Positions 21,981 to 33,274 of a stretch of DNA of 64,000 nucleotides are shown here, piece by piece. A program made the position numbers and the translations under genes. This DNA is from Phragmites australis. Its lineage: Eukaryota; Streptophyta; Magnoliopsida; Poales; Poaceae. The stretch covers positions 10,423,501 to 10,487,500 of the forward strand of contig NC_084942.1 of assembly GCF_958298935.1 (NCBI RefSeq). Reading direction: 5' to 3'. Under the pieces are notes generated by a model. It was not told the DNA's origin. It saw only the letters and a list, made by a program, of their open reading frames with translations, and ran no database searches. How positions within the stretch are numbered: the stretch's first letter is position 1; each line of letters opens with the position of its first letter.

Positions 21981-23365
21981 TGATGGGTACATTTAGTATG
22001 AGTTTCAATTCTGATATCTTTTCTGCAGCGGTTCTATTCGATTCCGGGGCCTCTCACTCATTCAAAGCTACGAGTTATGTGTGATAATATGGGCTGAAGG
22101 TCAGTGCCACTTTTACGCCGTATGTCATAGATGCACCTGGAAACAAGGTTGTTGTGAGTCAGTGTGTGCCTAGAGCGTCAGTCATTGTCAACGGGATGCA
22201 TTTTGAGGCCAACTTGCTGGTGATGAACTCGAAGGGAATTGATGTCATATTGGGGATAAACTGGCTCTGCAAGAACAAGACCGTGTTAGATTGTGCTCAA
22301 TCGGACGATTACTCGCAATAGTATGTCCGGCACCCAAATTCAATTGAAGCTAGAGGGTGTCAAATCTTGTCTTTTTGCCTTGAAGGTTGTCCCCACCGTA
22401 GACATGATGAGTATTCCTGCGGTGTGGGAATTTCCGGATATCTTTCCAAATAAGTTGCCCAGAATGCCACCTGACAAAGCAGTGGAGTTCTCCATTGATC
22501 TCATGCCCGGTGCGGCACCAATTTTGAAGAAGGCGTATAAGATGTCGCCAGTTGAGCTAGTTGCGCTAAAGAAGAAGATTCAGGAATTGCCATCGAAGGA
22601 GTTCATTCATCCGAGCTCCTCACCCTGGGGATGTTCGGCACTCTTTGTGAAGAAGGATGACACTCTGCGGATGTGTGTTGATTACTGTACGTTGAATGAG
22701 GTTGAACAACCCTAGGATTGATATTCTGTTTGATCAATTGACTGGAGCCTGGGTTTTCTCGAAGATTGACTTGAGATTGGGCTATCATCAGATCAAACTG
22801 ACTGGAGGATATTCCGAAGATGGCTTTCTCGACTCGCTATGGCTCGTATGAATTCACCATCATGTCCTTTGGATTGACGAATGCACCGGCATTCTTCATC
22901 TACTTGATGAACACAGTATTTATGGAGGAATTGGATAAGTTTGTCGTGGTTTTCATCGACGACATTCTTATATCCTCCAAGACTGATGCAGAACATGTTG
23001 AGCACCTCCGTATTGTTCTTGGCCAGCTCAGAGACCATCAACTTTATGCCAAGTTCAGCAAATGCGAGTTTTGGCTCAGGGAGGTGGCTTTTCTAGGTCA
23101 TGTTTTGTCAGAGAACGGTGTTGCAGTTGACCCGAGCAAGGTGCAGGATGTGCTCAATTGGGTGCAGCCCAAGAATGTCACTGACATCCGAAGTTTTCTC
23201 GGACTTGCGGGTTATTACCGTCGGTTCATCGAGAACTTCTCTAGAATTGCCAAGCCAATGACCGAATTGTTGAAACAGGGCAACCAGTTCGAGTGGTCAA
23301 GTGAGTGTGAGTCCGCCTTTCAGACCTTGAAGAAGCTGCTCACGACCGCTCCCGTTCTCGCTTAG
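21981..23365 (+). pseudogene. protease and reverse transcriptase of element D
   Basis: Protease: AAVLFDSGASHSF (catalytic Asp in DSGA), a TGA near 22082, [51 protein letters not shown], then a frameshift near 22710, [14 protein letters not shown], another shift near 22805, [17 protein letters not shown], and the catalytic [12 protein letters not shown] near 22945-22980. The connection domain follows ([27 protein letters not shown]). TAG at 23363-23365 stands where C has CAG. Confidence 0.87.
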
Positions 23366-25295
23366 CCTGATGTGGACAAGGGATTTAACGTCTATTGTGA
23401 TGCTTCTTGCTTGGGCCTCGGCTGCGTTCTTATGCAAGAAGGCCAGGTCGTAGCTTATGCCTCACGTCAGTTGAAGCGCCATGAGGAGAATTATCCGATG
23501 CAAGACTTAGAGCTTGCTGCTATCGTGCACGCTCTGAAGATTTGGTGTCATTACTTGCTGGGAAACTAATGCCGTATCTACACGGATCATAAAAGCCTCA
23601 GGTACATCTTCACACAGGCAGATCTGAATATGAGGCAACGAAGGTGGCTCAAGCTGATCAAAGATTATGAGCTAGAGGTGCACTACCACCCCAGCAAGGC
23701 AAATGTGGTCGCCGATGCTTTGAGTCGAAAGGCTCATTGCCATTGTCTTAGGGTCGAGCCCGGGAATTCCACACTTTGTAATGAGTTCCGCTGGCTTGGG
23801 CTCGAGATGGTCACAGATGGATTCATTGACAACCTAGAAATCAAATCCACTCTTCTAGATGAGATCAAGGTAGCTCAGAGGGATGACAAAGGCATGGCCC
23901 GAATCCGAGAGAAGATGAAGATCGGTCAGGCCTTATGCTTTTCTGAGGATGAGCAGGGCATTCTGTGGTTTGGGAACCGTCTCATGGTTCCGAAGGTTGA
24001 GGCATTGAGGAAGAAGATTCTCGATTTGGCTCATGATTCATTGCTCTCTATTCATCTGGGAAGCACAAAAATGTATCAAGACCTCAAGACGAGATTTTGG
24101 TGGACTCGCATGAAACGAGAAATCGCTCGGTATGTCTCCGAGTGTGATGTCTGCTGAAGGGTGAAGGCCGAGCACCTCAAGCCAGCCGGTACACTTCAGA
24201 CTTTGCCCATTCCTTCCTGGAAGTGAGAGGAAATTGGAATGGACTTCATTACCGGCTTGCCGAAGACATCGAATGGGTACGACTCTATATGGGTGATTGT
24301 GGACCGATTGATGAAGTCCGCTCATTTCTTGCCTGTCAAGACCACATTTTCGGCCAAGCAATATACGGAGTTGTACCTCACCAAGATAGTTTGCCTTCAT
24401 GGAATTCCGAAGAAGATTGTCTCCGATCGAGGCGCGCAGTTCACTTCTCATTTCTAGAGGAGCTTCCAAGAGGCTATGGAAACCGAGCTTTTTCACAGCC
24501 GGCATATCATCCTCAGACAGACGATCAAACGGAACGGGTGAATCAGATTCTTGAAGATATGCTCCGTGCGTGTGTTCTCACTTATGGAAAGAGGTGGGAC
24601 CTATGCTTGCCATTGGCGGAATTCTCCTACAACAATAGCTTTCAAGCGAGCATCGAGATGTCGCCGTTTGAAGCTCTCTATGGCCAAAGATGCTGAACGC
24701 CATTGAATTGGTCCGAATCCGGTGAACGGGCTTTTCTAGGCCCGAATTTGATCAAGGAGGCGGAAGATCATGTTCTGAATATCCGTAAGAGTCTTCTCAC
24801 GGCTCAATCCCAGCAAAAGAGCTATGCGGATCGTCGCCGCCGAGATCTTGAGTTTACAATTGGAGTCATGTGTATCTAAAGGTTTCATCGCTTAAGGGTG
24901 TTCGCCGATTCCAAGTCCGAGGCAAGTTAGCGCCTCCATACGTGGGACCATTCCAGATTGTTGCTCGATGTGGAGAGGTGGCATATCAACTGGACTTGCC
25001 TCCGTCCCTCTCCGCTATGCATAACGTCTTCCACATGTCGTAACTGAAGAAATGCCTCCGAGTTCCAACCGAGGTCATTGCTGTTGCACCTCAGGAGTTG
25101 CAGCCAGATTTGTCGTATTGGGAGCAACCGATAATGATTTTGGGTGAAGCCGAGCGCAAGACACGGCTAAGTTCCATCAAATTCATCAAAGTCCAATGGA
25201 GCAACCACTCAGAAGACGAGGCAACTTAGGAGCGTGAGGGTAAGATCTGCTCCGAGTATCCCGAGCTCCTTGAAGGCTTGGAAAAGCTGTGGTAA
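23366..25295 (+). pseudogene. RNase H, integrase and chromodomain of element D
   Basis: RNase [62 protein letters not shown]. Integrase finger around [16 protein letters not shown] and YVSECDVC; core Asp in GMDFITGLP, Asp in VSDRGAQF, Glu in DDQTERVNQIL. A segment near 25020-25080 corresponds to the SQLKKCLRVPTEVI end of C. The chromodomain is SIKFIKVQWSNHSEDEAT and onward to 25295, a module that in chromoviruses guides integration to marked chromatin. Stops include CGA-to-TGA at 24155 and about 24694, and Trp codons changed to TGA or TAG near 24225 and 24457. Confidence 0.85.
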
Positions 25296-25454
25296 ATTTT
25301 GCACAGTTGGAACATTTCGCATGTATGTGTTCATCACCGTGTTAAATGGAAATGTGCATTGGATTCTTTCTCTCACAGCGTGGTTCCTAGACTCATCGTG
25401 CTCTTTCCCGACTCGTACCGAATCTCGGGACGATATTCTCTTAAGGGGGATGAT
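25296..25454 (+). other. 3' untranslated region and polypurine tract of element D
   Basis: About 160 bp of non-coding sequence ending AAGGGGGATGAT directly before the LTR start. The purine tract at 25443-25450 is the likely plus-strand primer. Confidence 0.8.
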
Positions 25455-28400
25455 TGTCACGTCCCAAATTCCATAATCACATAATTAAGCATAATTATGC
25501 TTCTTAAGCATTATGTTTAATTTTATGTAATTCGTTTTGTGACTCTAGAGCAATTCGTTTAAAGTCATTCGGATGAGAGAAAGAAATTCGGGAGAGAAAA
25601 GAATTAAAGTCGTAATTAAAACAGACATCTTTCTCTCTAACTTGTGGGACCCACCCGGCCCCACACCTTCTCACTCCAAAAGGAGCAGCTCACCTGCTCC
25701 CTCTCTCTCCTCCCTCAGTTCCACACGTGCAGCAGCATCTGGGAGCTCTCCCTCTCCCTCTCTCTCTCAAGCCCTCTCTCCATTTCTTCTCAAATCCGAG
25801 CTCTAGAGAAGGATTGAAGGTATGCATGTGGTACCATTGCATTCTAGAGCTCATAAGCTACTCATCCATCCAATTCATTTTTCGTTTTCTCGAAAGATTC
25901 GAACCGGATTTGATGTCTTTTGGTGTTCTTGGTTGAAGCACAAGGAACACCGAAGTTCTTCGATTTTCCTCTATTTCCTCCACTTCTCGGCGGTCACCCA
26001 ACTCCATAAGCATCTTGAGTAAGTCTCATAGGCTCTCTATGGGAAGAATTCATAGTTTGGTTGGTCGATTTCGAGTTTTAGTAAAGTTCATGAGTTTTTG
26101 AGGTTTTAGACTAAAATAAGGATTTAGATAAGATTTGATTTAGGAATTGAGTTGCTAGATGGTTAGTTAAGTTCTAGACACTCTAAACTCTCCCAAAAAT
26201 ATCCACCTTTGGAGTGGAAAAAATCGCAAATCGATTTGGCAAAGTTTCCCCTCAAATAGGAGCAGTTCTGGAAAGTTCAAAACCTCCGAAAAATTGTTCG
26301 GAGGTTCCACAGTCCGGAACCTCCGCGAAAAAGTGCCGATAGTCCGCAAAAATGCGGAGGTTCCGCATAAAAGTGCAGAGGGTCCGCATTACATCAGGCG
26401 CGTTGAGGCTTATAAAATTCATAATTAATTCATCCGAACTCCAAATGATGTGACACTAGTTGCGTTAGCTTTGTATGAGTGTAAAATATGTGTTAAAATG
26501 TTGGAACTCCAGAAAATATTTTTGAGAATTAGTGAGTTAATTAAATGTGTTTCGGCTTGTTTAGGTCACGGTTAGTTGTTGCGATGTCCTAAAATTATGA
26601 AACCACTTTTGTTAGCCTTGTATTAACATGCTCTGCACATTAAAAATACTATGAGCCATGATATGAGTGTTTGAATTCCGTTGGTTAATGAAATACGCGC
26701 TGAGGTTTAATGAGTCATTGAAATGGTTTCAATCTTTAACATTTCATAATTAATTGAATCTAAACCCCTTATATAGTGTATGACCATGTTTAGGTAGAGT
26801 GTGTCTAGTGTTCAAGTTGAATCGATCAATGAATTGGCGAAAACACATTTCTTGTCAATGTCCGGAGTGTCTGGAAAAATACAGAAGGTCCGGAGAAATC
26901 TCCGGATAATCCGGAGAATCCCTGAGTTGCGCAATGTCCGTATGTTCCGCATAATTTTTTGGATAGTCCGCATATGTCCGGAGGTTCCGTACTTTCAGAA
27001 ACTTTTAAAATTGGTTTAAATCCCAATTTTGTTCTAGCTCGTATGTTTGCACTTTTAACATGTTTTGCGCATCTTATGGCATGCATTGTTGCATTTCATC
27101 CATACTCATAGCATTGCACGCGTTATTCTTTTTAGAGAATGCCGATCCGACGATTCCGACGAGCGAGGGCGATCTGGAGGCAACCTTTCTGATCCAAGGC
27201 AGCAAGGCAATCATCTATTATATTGCACATTTGTCGTATTGAATGAAGTCTAAATATTGATAAATTATTCTTATGTATAGGTTTGCATGTATAGGAAGTC
27301 AATGTTGGGTTTTGATGGGTAGATCCTATGTTGAATTGCATTGTCTCTACCTTGATGTATTGTTGATCCATATCTTTGTAGCCTGAGTTTAATCATGATA
27401 AGGTCTAACTTAAAAGTGATGCGAGATGCTTAGCAATGCATAGGTCCTCGGTAGAAGTCGAGCGGTGGAACGTACCATCGTTCGCGAACTATAGGTTAAT
27501 TACCTTCACAATGATTACAATGTTGGGTCGATGATGTTGGTTAGTGAGTGGTGAGTATGAGACGAGATATGGGCGGTGTTAGGGGTGTCGTCTGCCTCGG
27601 TGGAAAGTCTAGGGGGCAGGTCGGGAGAGGAAACCCGAGCGCCATAGACTGCTTGCATCGTTTGAGGCCGTCCGTCGATACCGTTGGCTTTAGCACTTAC
27701 CTTACTCACCACATGCCGATCTAATGGTAAGGCGAGCTGAATACCTTCGCAACTGTGGCTTTGTGAGGCCTGAACAACAATGGTGTGAGCGGGTGGGCTT
27801 GTAAGCGGTACTAGTTTGCTCCGGGAGTAGTTCTAGTACTGCCATGCCGAGCGTTGCATGTCGCACACGGTTGGGGCTGGTTGGGAAAGGTTGTCACGGG
27901 TACCCCTTGTGTGCACTTTAGCGGGTGGCACAAGCCGTATGGTCCCCGTGTCGTGTAGGTCTAGGAGTATCCCCTGCAAGGTGTATAAACATTTCAAAAT
28001 ACCACACTCTCAGTCATGAGCATAGCAAGTGCCTGATCGATTTGATCAGGTCGTGGTATTGTTTCATCCGTATCGGTCGTAGAGTTCTCGCTTGTGGATT
28101 ATGGTTGTGGTATGTTGGGAGTGGATGTTGGTGGCCGAGATGGTTGGCAAGTTGGGTCGAGGTGGTTATGATTTCGTTACAGTTATGCTTACTTACTTTT
28201 TAGATGTATTTATGTTCAGTTGAGTATTGCAAGGTAGAAGTACTTATTGTTGGTTAAGTTCGGGTGCTCACACATATATGTCTAGGTTGCTTACGGCATA
28301 TCTATTTCACTTAACCTTGTGGCCTGATCTTGCTACCAGTTCAATGCATAATCCTTGGAGTCGGGATATTATACTACCCATATTGTGTAAGTCTTGCGAG

Positions 28401-28860
28401 TTCCTTCGTACTCATGGTGCTACCCTTAAGTTGATGCAGGTACTACTCAGGTTGGAGAGAAAGAGGCGGTGTTCGGCTACTGGGTGCCTACCGATCAGGG
28501 TGGCATGCAGGAGTAGCACATTCTACTCCGAACTCGGTGCTTTTGGTGTGAAGCCTAAGGGCATGTGGCTCCATACCCTTTTGTTATATGGTTTTGTTCC
28601 GCTGCGTAGTTGTTGTTTCCTTTTGATGTAAATTGTGGAAACAGCTGCATATTTAAAGACTTGTGATATAAATGTTTAATTACCTGTGCTTTATTAGACT
28701 GTGTTGTGATGCATATGTTGGAAGGCATGTGTTCCGATCCTTGGGCACAAAACACGTGCCGGGATTACCGGAGCAGTATTTTGTTTAATCGTCGAGGTTG
28801 TGATTATGTTAATGATCCGCCTGATGATTAGTTCGAATACTGTTTGGTCGGGTCCTCACA
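25455..28860 (+). repeat. 3' LTR of element D (3406 bp)
   Basis: TGTCACGTCCCAAATTCC ... GGTCCTCACA. It contains CT-rich exon-like leader sequence (25670-25800), clusters of GCGGAGGTTCCGC and CCGGAGAnnTCCGG-type palindromes (26290-26390 and 26860-26990) and the mini reading frame at 28451-28516. Solo LTRs E and G begin and end alike on the other strand. Confidence 0.9.
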
Positions 28861-30104
28861 GGTATGTTGCTTGTGAGTTTTAATTCTATCATCATCCCTG
28901 CAGTTGTTCTATTTGACTACGGAGCTTCTCACTGTTTCATAGCAACGAGATATATTCAGCTTCATGAGCTGAAAGTTAGTGCCACCCCTACATCTTATAT
29001 CATAGATGCACACAGAGCCAAGATTCTTATTAATCAGTGTGTGACCAAGGTTTCAATTATCATCAATGAGATAACTTTTGTGTGAATTTATTGGTGATGG
29101 ACTCAAAAGGGATAGACATCATATTAGGGATGAACTCAAAAGGGATAGACACCAGGAATAGAATTGTCGTCGATTCTACTCAATGTACCATCACCCTTAA
29201 TGGTCTATCTGGCACTTGAGTTCATTTGACGCTTAAGGGCGTTGATCCCTGCCTTTATGCTTTGAAGGTCGCCACCACCCCAGATCTCATGAACATCCCA
29301 ATTGTGTGTTAATTTCCTGATGTCTTCCTAGAAGAATTGCTAGGAATGCCACCCGACCGTGCCGGAGTTCTCTATTGACCTTGTGCCCGGAATGGCCCCA
29401 ATTTCTAAGAAGTCGTATAAGATGTCGCCAATTGAGATAGCTAAACTGAAGAAGTAGATTCAGGAGCTGCTCTCAAAGGGTTTCATTCTGAGCTCCTCGC
29501 CTTGGGGATACCCGGCGCTTTTGTGAAGAAGAAGGACCAAACTCTTCGGATGTGTGTCAATTACCATCCGTTAAATGAAGTCACTATCAAGAAGAAGTAT
29601 CCGCTTCCTAGGATTTATATTCTATTCGATCAACTGACCAGTGCCTGAGTCTTCTCGAAGACTGACTTGAGATTAGGCTACCATGAAATCAAGGTCCGAC
29701 AGGAGGATATTCCAAAGACGGCTTTCTCTACCCATTACGATCTTTATGATTTCACCGTCATGTCCTTCGGATTGACGAATGCACTGGCATTTTTCATGTA
29801 CTTGATGAACACCGTGTTGATGGAGGAACTGGATAAGTTTGTCGTGATTTTCATCGACGACATTCTCATATACTCCAAGACTGAAGAGGAACATTCTAAG
29901 TACCTCCGAGTTGTTCTTGGCTGACTTCAACATCACCAACTCTATGCCAAGTTCAGCATTGTTAGAGAATGGTGTCACCGTTGACCCAAGCAAGGTGCAG
30001 GATGTGCTCAATTGAGTTCAGCCCAAGAATGTCACCGACATCCAAAATTTTCTCGGATTCGCAGGCTATTGTCACCGGTTCAGTGAGAATTTCTCCAAGA
30101 TAGC
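28861..30104 (+). pseudogene. protease and reverse transcriptase of element C
   Basis: Resumes after D with LLVSFNSIIIPAVVLFDYGA (catalytic Asp kept, Ser of DSGA changed to Tyr). A duplicated GGGATAGACATCATATTAGG-like stretch lies near 29110-29150. RT motifs: [48 protein letters not shown]. The connection domain has small deletions after 29924 (part of the KCEFW segment is missing near 29955). It is interrupted within [14 protein letters not shown] by the solo LTR at 30105. Confidence 0.83.
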
Positions 30105-30763
30105 TGTTGGGATCGAAGTCCCAGACAAGATGGGCCTTCGGGGGTAGAACTGGCGAAGGCCCTTTATGTGACGTGTACTAAAAAATGAACAGTCTGGAAT
30201 CCTGTTCACGTTTACACTGTGGCTCTATTTATAGCCTACACCCCCGCAATCACGGACCCGGTTTACACTTATTACCCCCTAACCTACTACATTCCCGAAA
30301 TATCCGGGGGCAATATGGTACAATTAAGCATGGTCCCATAATCACAACAGTACCCATGACAGCTGGGCCCACTATCCAGCTATTCCTCAACCGAAGGGTG
30401 TCGAAGCCCTCTCTGTCCAGCCTTCCGATGAGCTACCTTTACCATCTCCAAGCGAAGCCTTGATCTTGTCTTCGCCACCACCAAGCGAAGGCCTGGCCCT
30501 GTCGTCACCACTTCCAGGCAAAGGCCTGGTCCTGTCTTCGCCTCCATCAGGCGAAGGCCTGGCCCCGTCTTCGCTGCCTTCTGTCGAAGGCCTGGAGCGC
30601 GAACTGTAGCTTCACCGGGTAGTCGGGGCAGACCAATCTTCGCATCCATCGGACCGGTTGTGGATGATTCCGTCGACACAGCGGTTGCCTCGTAGCGACT
30701 CCAACTCCAACTAACTTCGCAGTTGCCCTCGGGTATGGGGACGGCAGGGGATGATCCCCAACA
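30105..30763 (-). mobile_element. solo LTR (659 bp) inside pol of element C
   Basis: Termini TGTTGGGATCG and GATCCCCAACA with target duplication ATAGC (30100-30104) and GTAGC (30764-30768), one mismatch. Host pol is continuous across it (FSKIA, then MTELLKQGN). The strand is chosen because TGTTGGGGATCATCCC at the minus-strand start resembles grass gypsy LTR starts; this is uncertain. Confidence 0.75.
30450..30595. repeat. 33-bp minisatellite in the 659-bp solo LTR
   Basis: Units start at 30450, 30483, 30516 and 30549, with a partial copy at 30582. The core is GCGAAGGCCTGGCCCTGTC. Because 33 is a multiple of three, the minus strand reads as an 11-residue repeat (TGPGLRL core), which explains a long but probably meaningless open frame. 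Confidence 0.88.
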
Positions 30764-32802
30764 GTAGCCAAGCATATGACTGAGTTATTAAAGCAAGGCA
30801 ACGTGTTTGAGTGGTTGAGTGAATGTGAGTTAGCTTTCCAAACCTTGAAGAAATTGCTAACGACTGCTCCCATTCTCGCTCAGCCTGAAGTGGACAAGGG
30901 ATTCGATGTCTATTGCGATGCTTCTCGTATGGGCCTCGAATGTGTCCTGATCCAAGAGGGTAGAGTTGTTACTTATGCCTCACGCCACTTGAAGCGCCAT
31001 GAGGAGAACTACCAAACTCATGATCTAGAGCTTGCAGCCGTTGTGCACGCTCTAAAGATCTAGCGCCATTATCTGATGCGAAATGTGTGCCTTATCGATA
31101 TGGATCACAAAAGCCTCAAATATATTTTCACTCAGGTAGATTTGAATATGAGGCAGTGAAGGTGGCTTAAGTTGATCAAAGACTATGAACTAGAAGTTCA
31201 TTATCTCCCGAGCAAGGTGAATGTGGTCGCCGATGCCTTAAGCCAAAAAGCTCATTGCAGTTGTCTTATGGTCGAGCCCGAGAATGCCACACTTTGTGAT
31301 GTATTCCGATAGCTGGGACTCAAAATGGTTCCAGATGGTTTTCTTGCAAATTTGGAGATCAAATCCACTCTCCTGGATGAGATCAAAGCCACTCAGAAGG
31401 ATGATAATGGCATGACCTGAATCCGAGACAAAGTGAAATAAGGCAAGGCCACGTGTTTCTCTGATGATTATCAAGATGTTCTATGGTTTGGGAACCATCT
31501 AGTGGTTCCGAACGTAGAAGCTTTGAGGAAAAGATACTGGATGAAGCTCATGACTCTTTGCTGTGCATTCATCCAAGGAACACGAAAATGTATCAAGACA
31601 TCAAGCCACGATTTTGGTGGACTCGCATGAGGTGAGAAATCGCTCGATATATTGTAGAGTGTGATGTCTACCGACGGGTAAAGGCCGAGCACCTCAAGCC
31701 AGTCGGTACGCTCCAGGCCTTGTCCCTTCCCTCCTAGAAGTGGGAGGAGATTGGTATTGACTTCATTACTGGATTGCCGAAAACCTCGAATGGATATGAC
31801 TCAATTTGGGTCATTGTGGACCGGTTGACAAAGTCTGCTCATTTCGTTCCTATCAAGACCACGTATTCGATCAAGCAATATGCGGAATTGTATCTCACTT
31901 GAATTGTTTGCCTCCATGGGATTCCAAAGAAGATCATTTCTGATTGAGGCACTAAGTTCACTTCTCAACTCTAGAGAAACCTTCATGAGGCAATGGGAAC
32001 CGAGCTCCTCCATAGCATATCATATCACCCTCAAACTGACGGCCAAACCGAGAGGGAGAATCAAATTCCGGAAGACATGCTTCGAGCTTGTGTTCTCACC
32101 TATGGGAAGAAGTGGGATATTTGCTTGCCATTTACTGAGTTCTCATAGAACAATAGCTATCAGTCGAGTATTGAGATGTCACCGTTTGAAGCTCTCTACG
32201 GCCATAGATGCCGAACGCTGTTGAATTTGTCCGAATCTGACGAACGGGCTCTCCTAGGCCCTGATTTGGTCAAGGAGGCAGAAGAACACGTTCTGACTAT
32301 TCAGAAGTATCTCCTCACGGCACAATCACGATAGAAGAGCTATGCGGATTGTCGCCACTGAGAGCTCATGTTTGAAGTTGGACATTTTGTTTATCTCAAA
32401 GTGTCGCCTCTCAAAGGAGTTCGACGCTTTCAAGTCTGGGGCAAGCTAGCACCCTGCTATGATGGTCCATTTCAGATCATTGCTCAGCGTGGAGAGGTGG
32501 CCTATCGATTGGACTTGCCTCCGTTCCTCTCTGTCGTTCACAATGTGTTTCACATCTCGCAACTAAAGAAGTGCCTCCGAGTTCCAACTGAGGTGATCGA
32601 AGTTGCAAATCAAGAGTTGCAGCCGGATCTCTCATATTGTGAGCTACCAATCTGTATTTTGGATGAAGCGAAACACAAAACACGGCGGTAATCCATCAAG
32701 TTTGTCAAAGTCCAATGGAGCAACCACACCGAAGATAAAGCGACGTGGGAGCGTAAGGATAAAATCCGCTCCGAGTATCCCAAACTCTTTGAGGTATTGT
32801 AA
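30764..32802 (+). pseudogene. RNase H, integrase and chromodomain of element C
   Basis: RNase [61 protein letters not shown]. Integrase: PRNTKMYQDIKPRFWW finger region, GIDFITGLP, VDRLTKSAHFVPIK, an SD followed by TGA where D has SDRG, and a changed DGQTE region. The tail is RRFQVWGKLAPCYDGPFQII, VVHNVFHISQLKKCLRVP, and chromodomain SIKFVKVQWSNHTEDKATWE ending at 32802. At least a dozen in-frame stops occur, mostly CGA to TGA or Trp to TAG. It is beyond doubt inactive. Confidence 0.86.
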
Positions 32803-33274
32803 ATGCCATTTTAATTTTGCATGTTTGGAACCTCTAGCATGTCTATCATGTCAAACGGAAGTTTTGTTCCCAAGAGAGTTGTGTTTGAAAGTCGGTCCAA
32901 CCCAAAGCAAGATGAGCCTGTTTTTGCTCTCTGCTGGCTCGCGGTCTGACCGATGCTATTTTTGCTTTGACTGTTAGCAGGTGGTCTAACCACCAAGTGA
33001 CTTGTGGTCCGATCGTTACAGCCCAAAACTCTGTGTGATTTTCGGTCCAACCATGGAACATGCGGTCCAACTGAGCCACGGTCTGACCGGGACTATGTCG
33101 GTCTAACGGCCAACTCACAGAGAGTCCGATGACTATCTTTTCATTCCGTTGACGGTGTTCAACGAGAATTCTTGTCCATGTGTGGAACATTTCTTTCATC
33201 TTATCTCTATAACCTTCTCCCAAGGAACGCCGAATCTCAGGTCGAGATTCTTTTTTTGGGGGGGGGGGGAGGTT
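32803..33274 (+). other. 3' untranslated region and G-rich polypurine tract of element C
   Basis: About 470 bp with several GGTCTGACCG-type palindromes. It ends in a run of about 12 G then AGG at 33258-33272, placed immediately before the LTR start, as a plus-strand primer should be. Confidence 0.78.

Larger units (their letters stand above)
18772..28860 (+). mobile_element. Ty3/gypsy Tekay/Del-like element D, inserted in element C
   Basis: A second, related element in the same orientation: truncated 5' LTR (18772-20508), PBS, gag, pol with chromodomain, polypurine tract and full 3' LTR (25455-28860). Outside it, gag of C ends and protease of C resumes, so D inserted into C. Loss of the first ~1.64 kb of its 5' LTR removed the left target duplication. 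Every frame has stops. The 3.4-kb LTR family is also represented by solo LTRs E and G. Confidence 0.87.

Noticed and set aside
25670..25810. Serine/proline-rich frame near the start of the element D LTR
   Set aside because: A CT-rich LTR segment that is present with shifted frames in E and G; no conserved protein.
30380..30873. Repeat-protein-like frames on the minus strand
   Set aside because: They are translations of the 33-bp minisatellite within a solo LTR, running into pol of C on the other strand.
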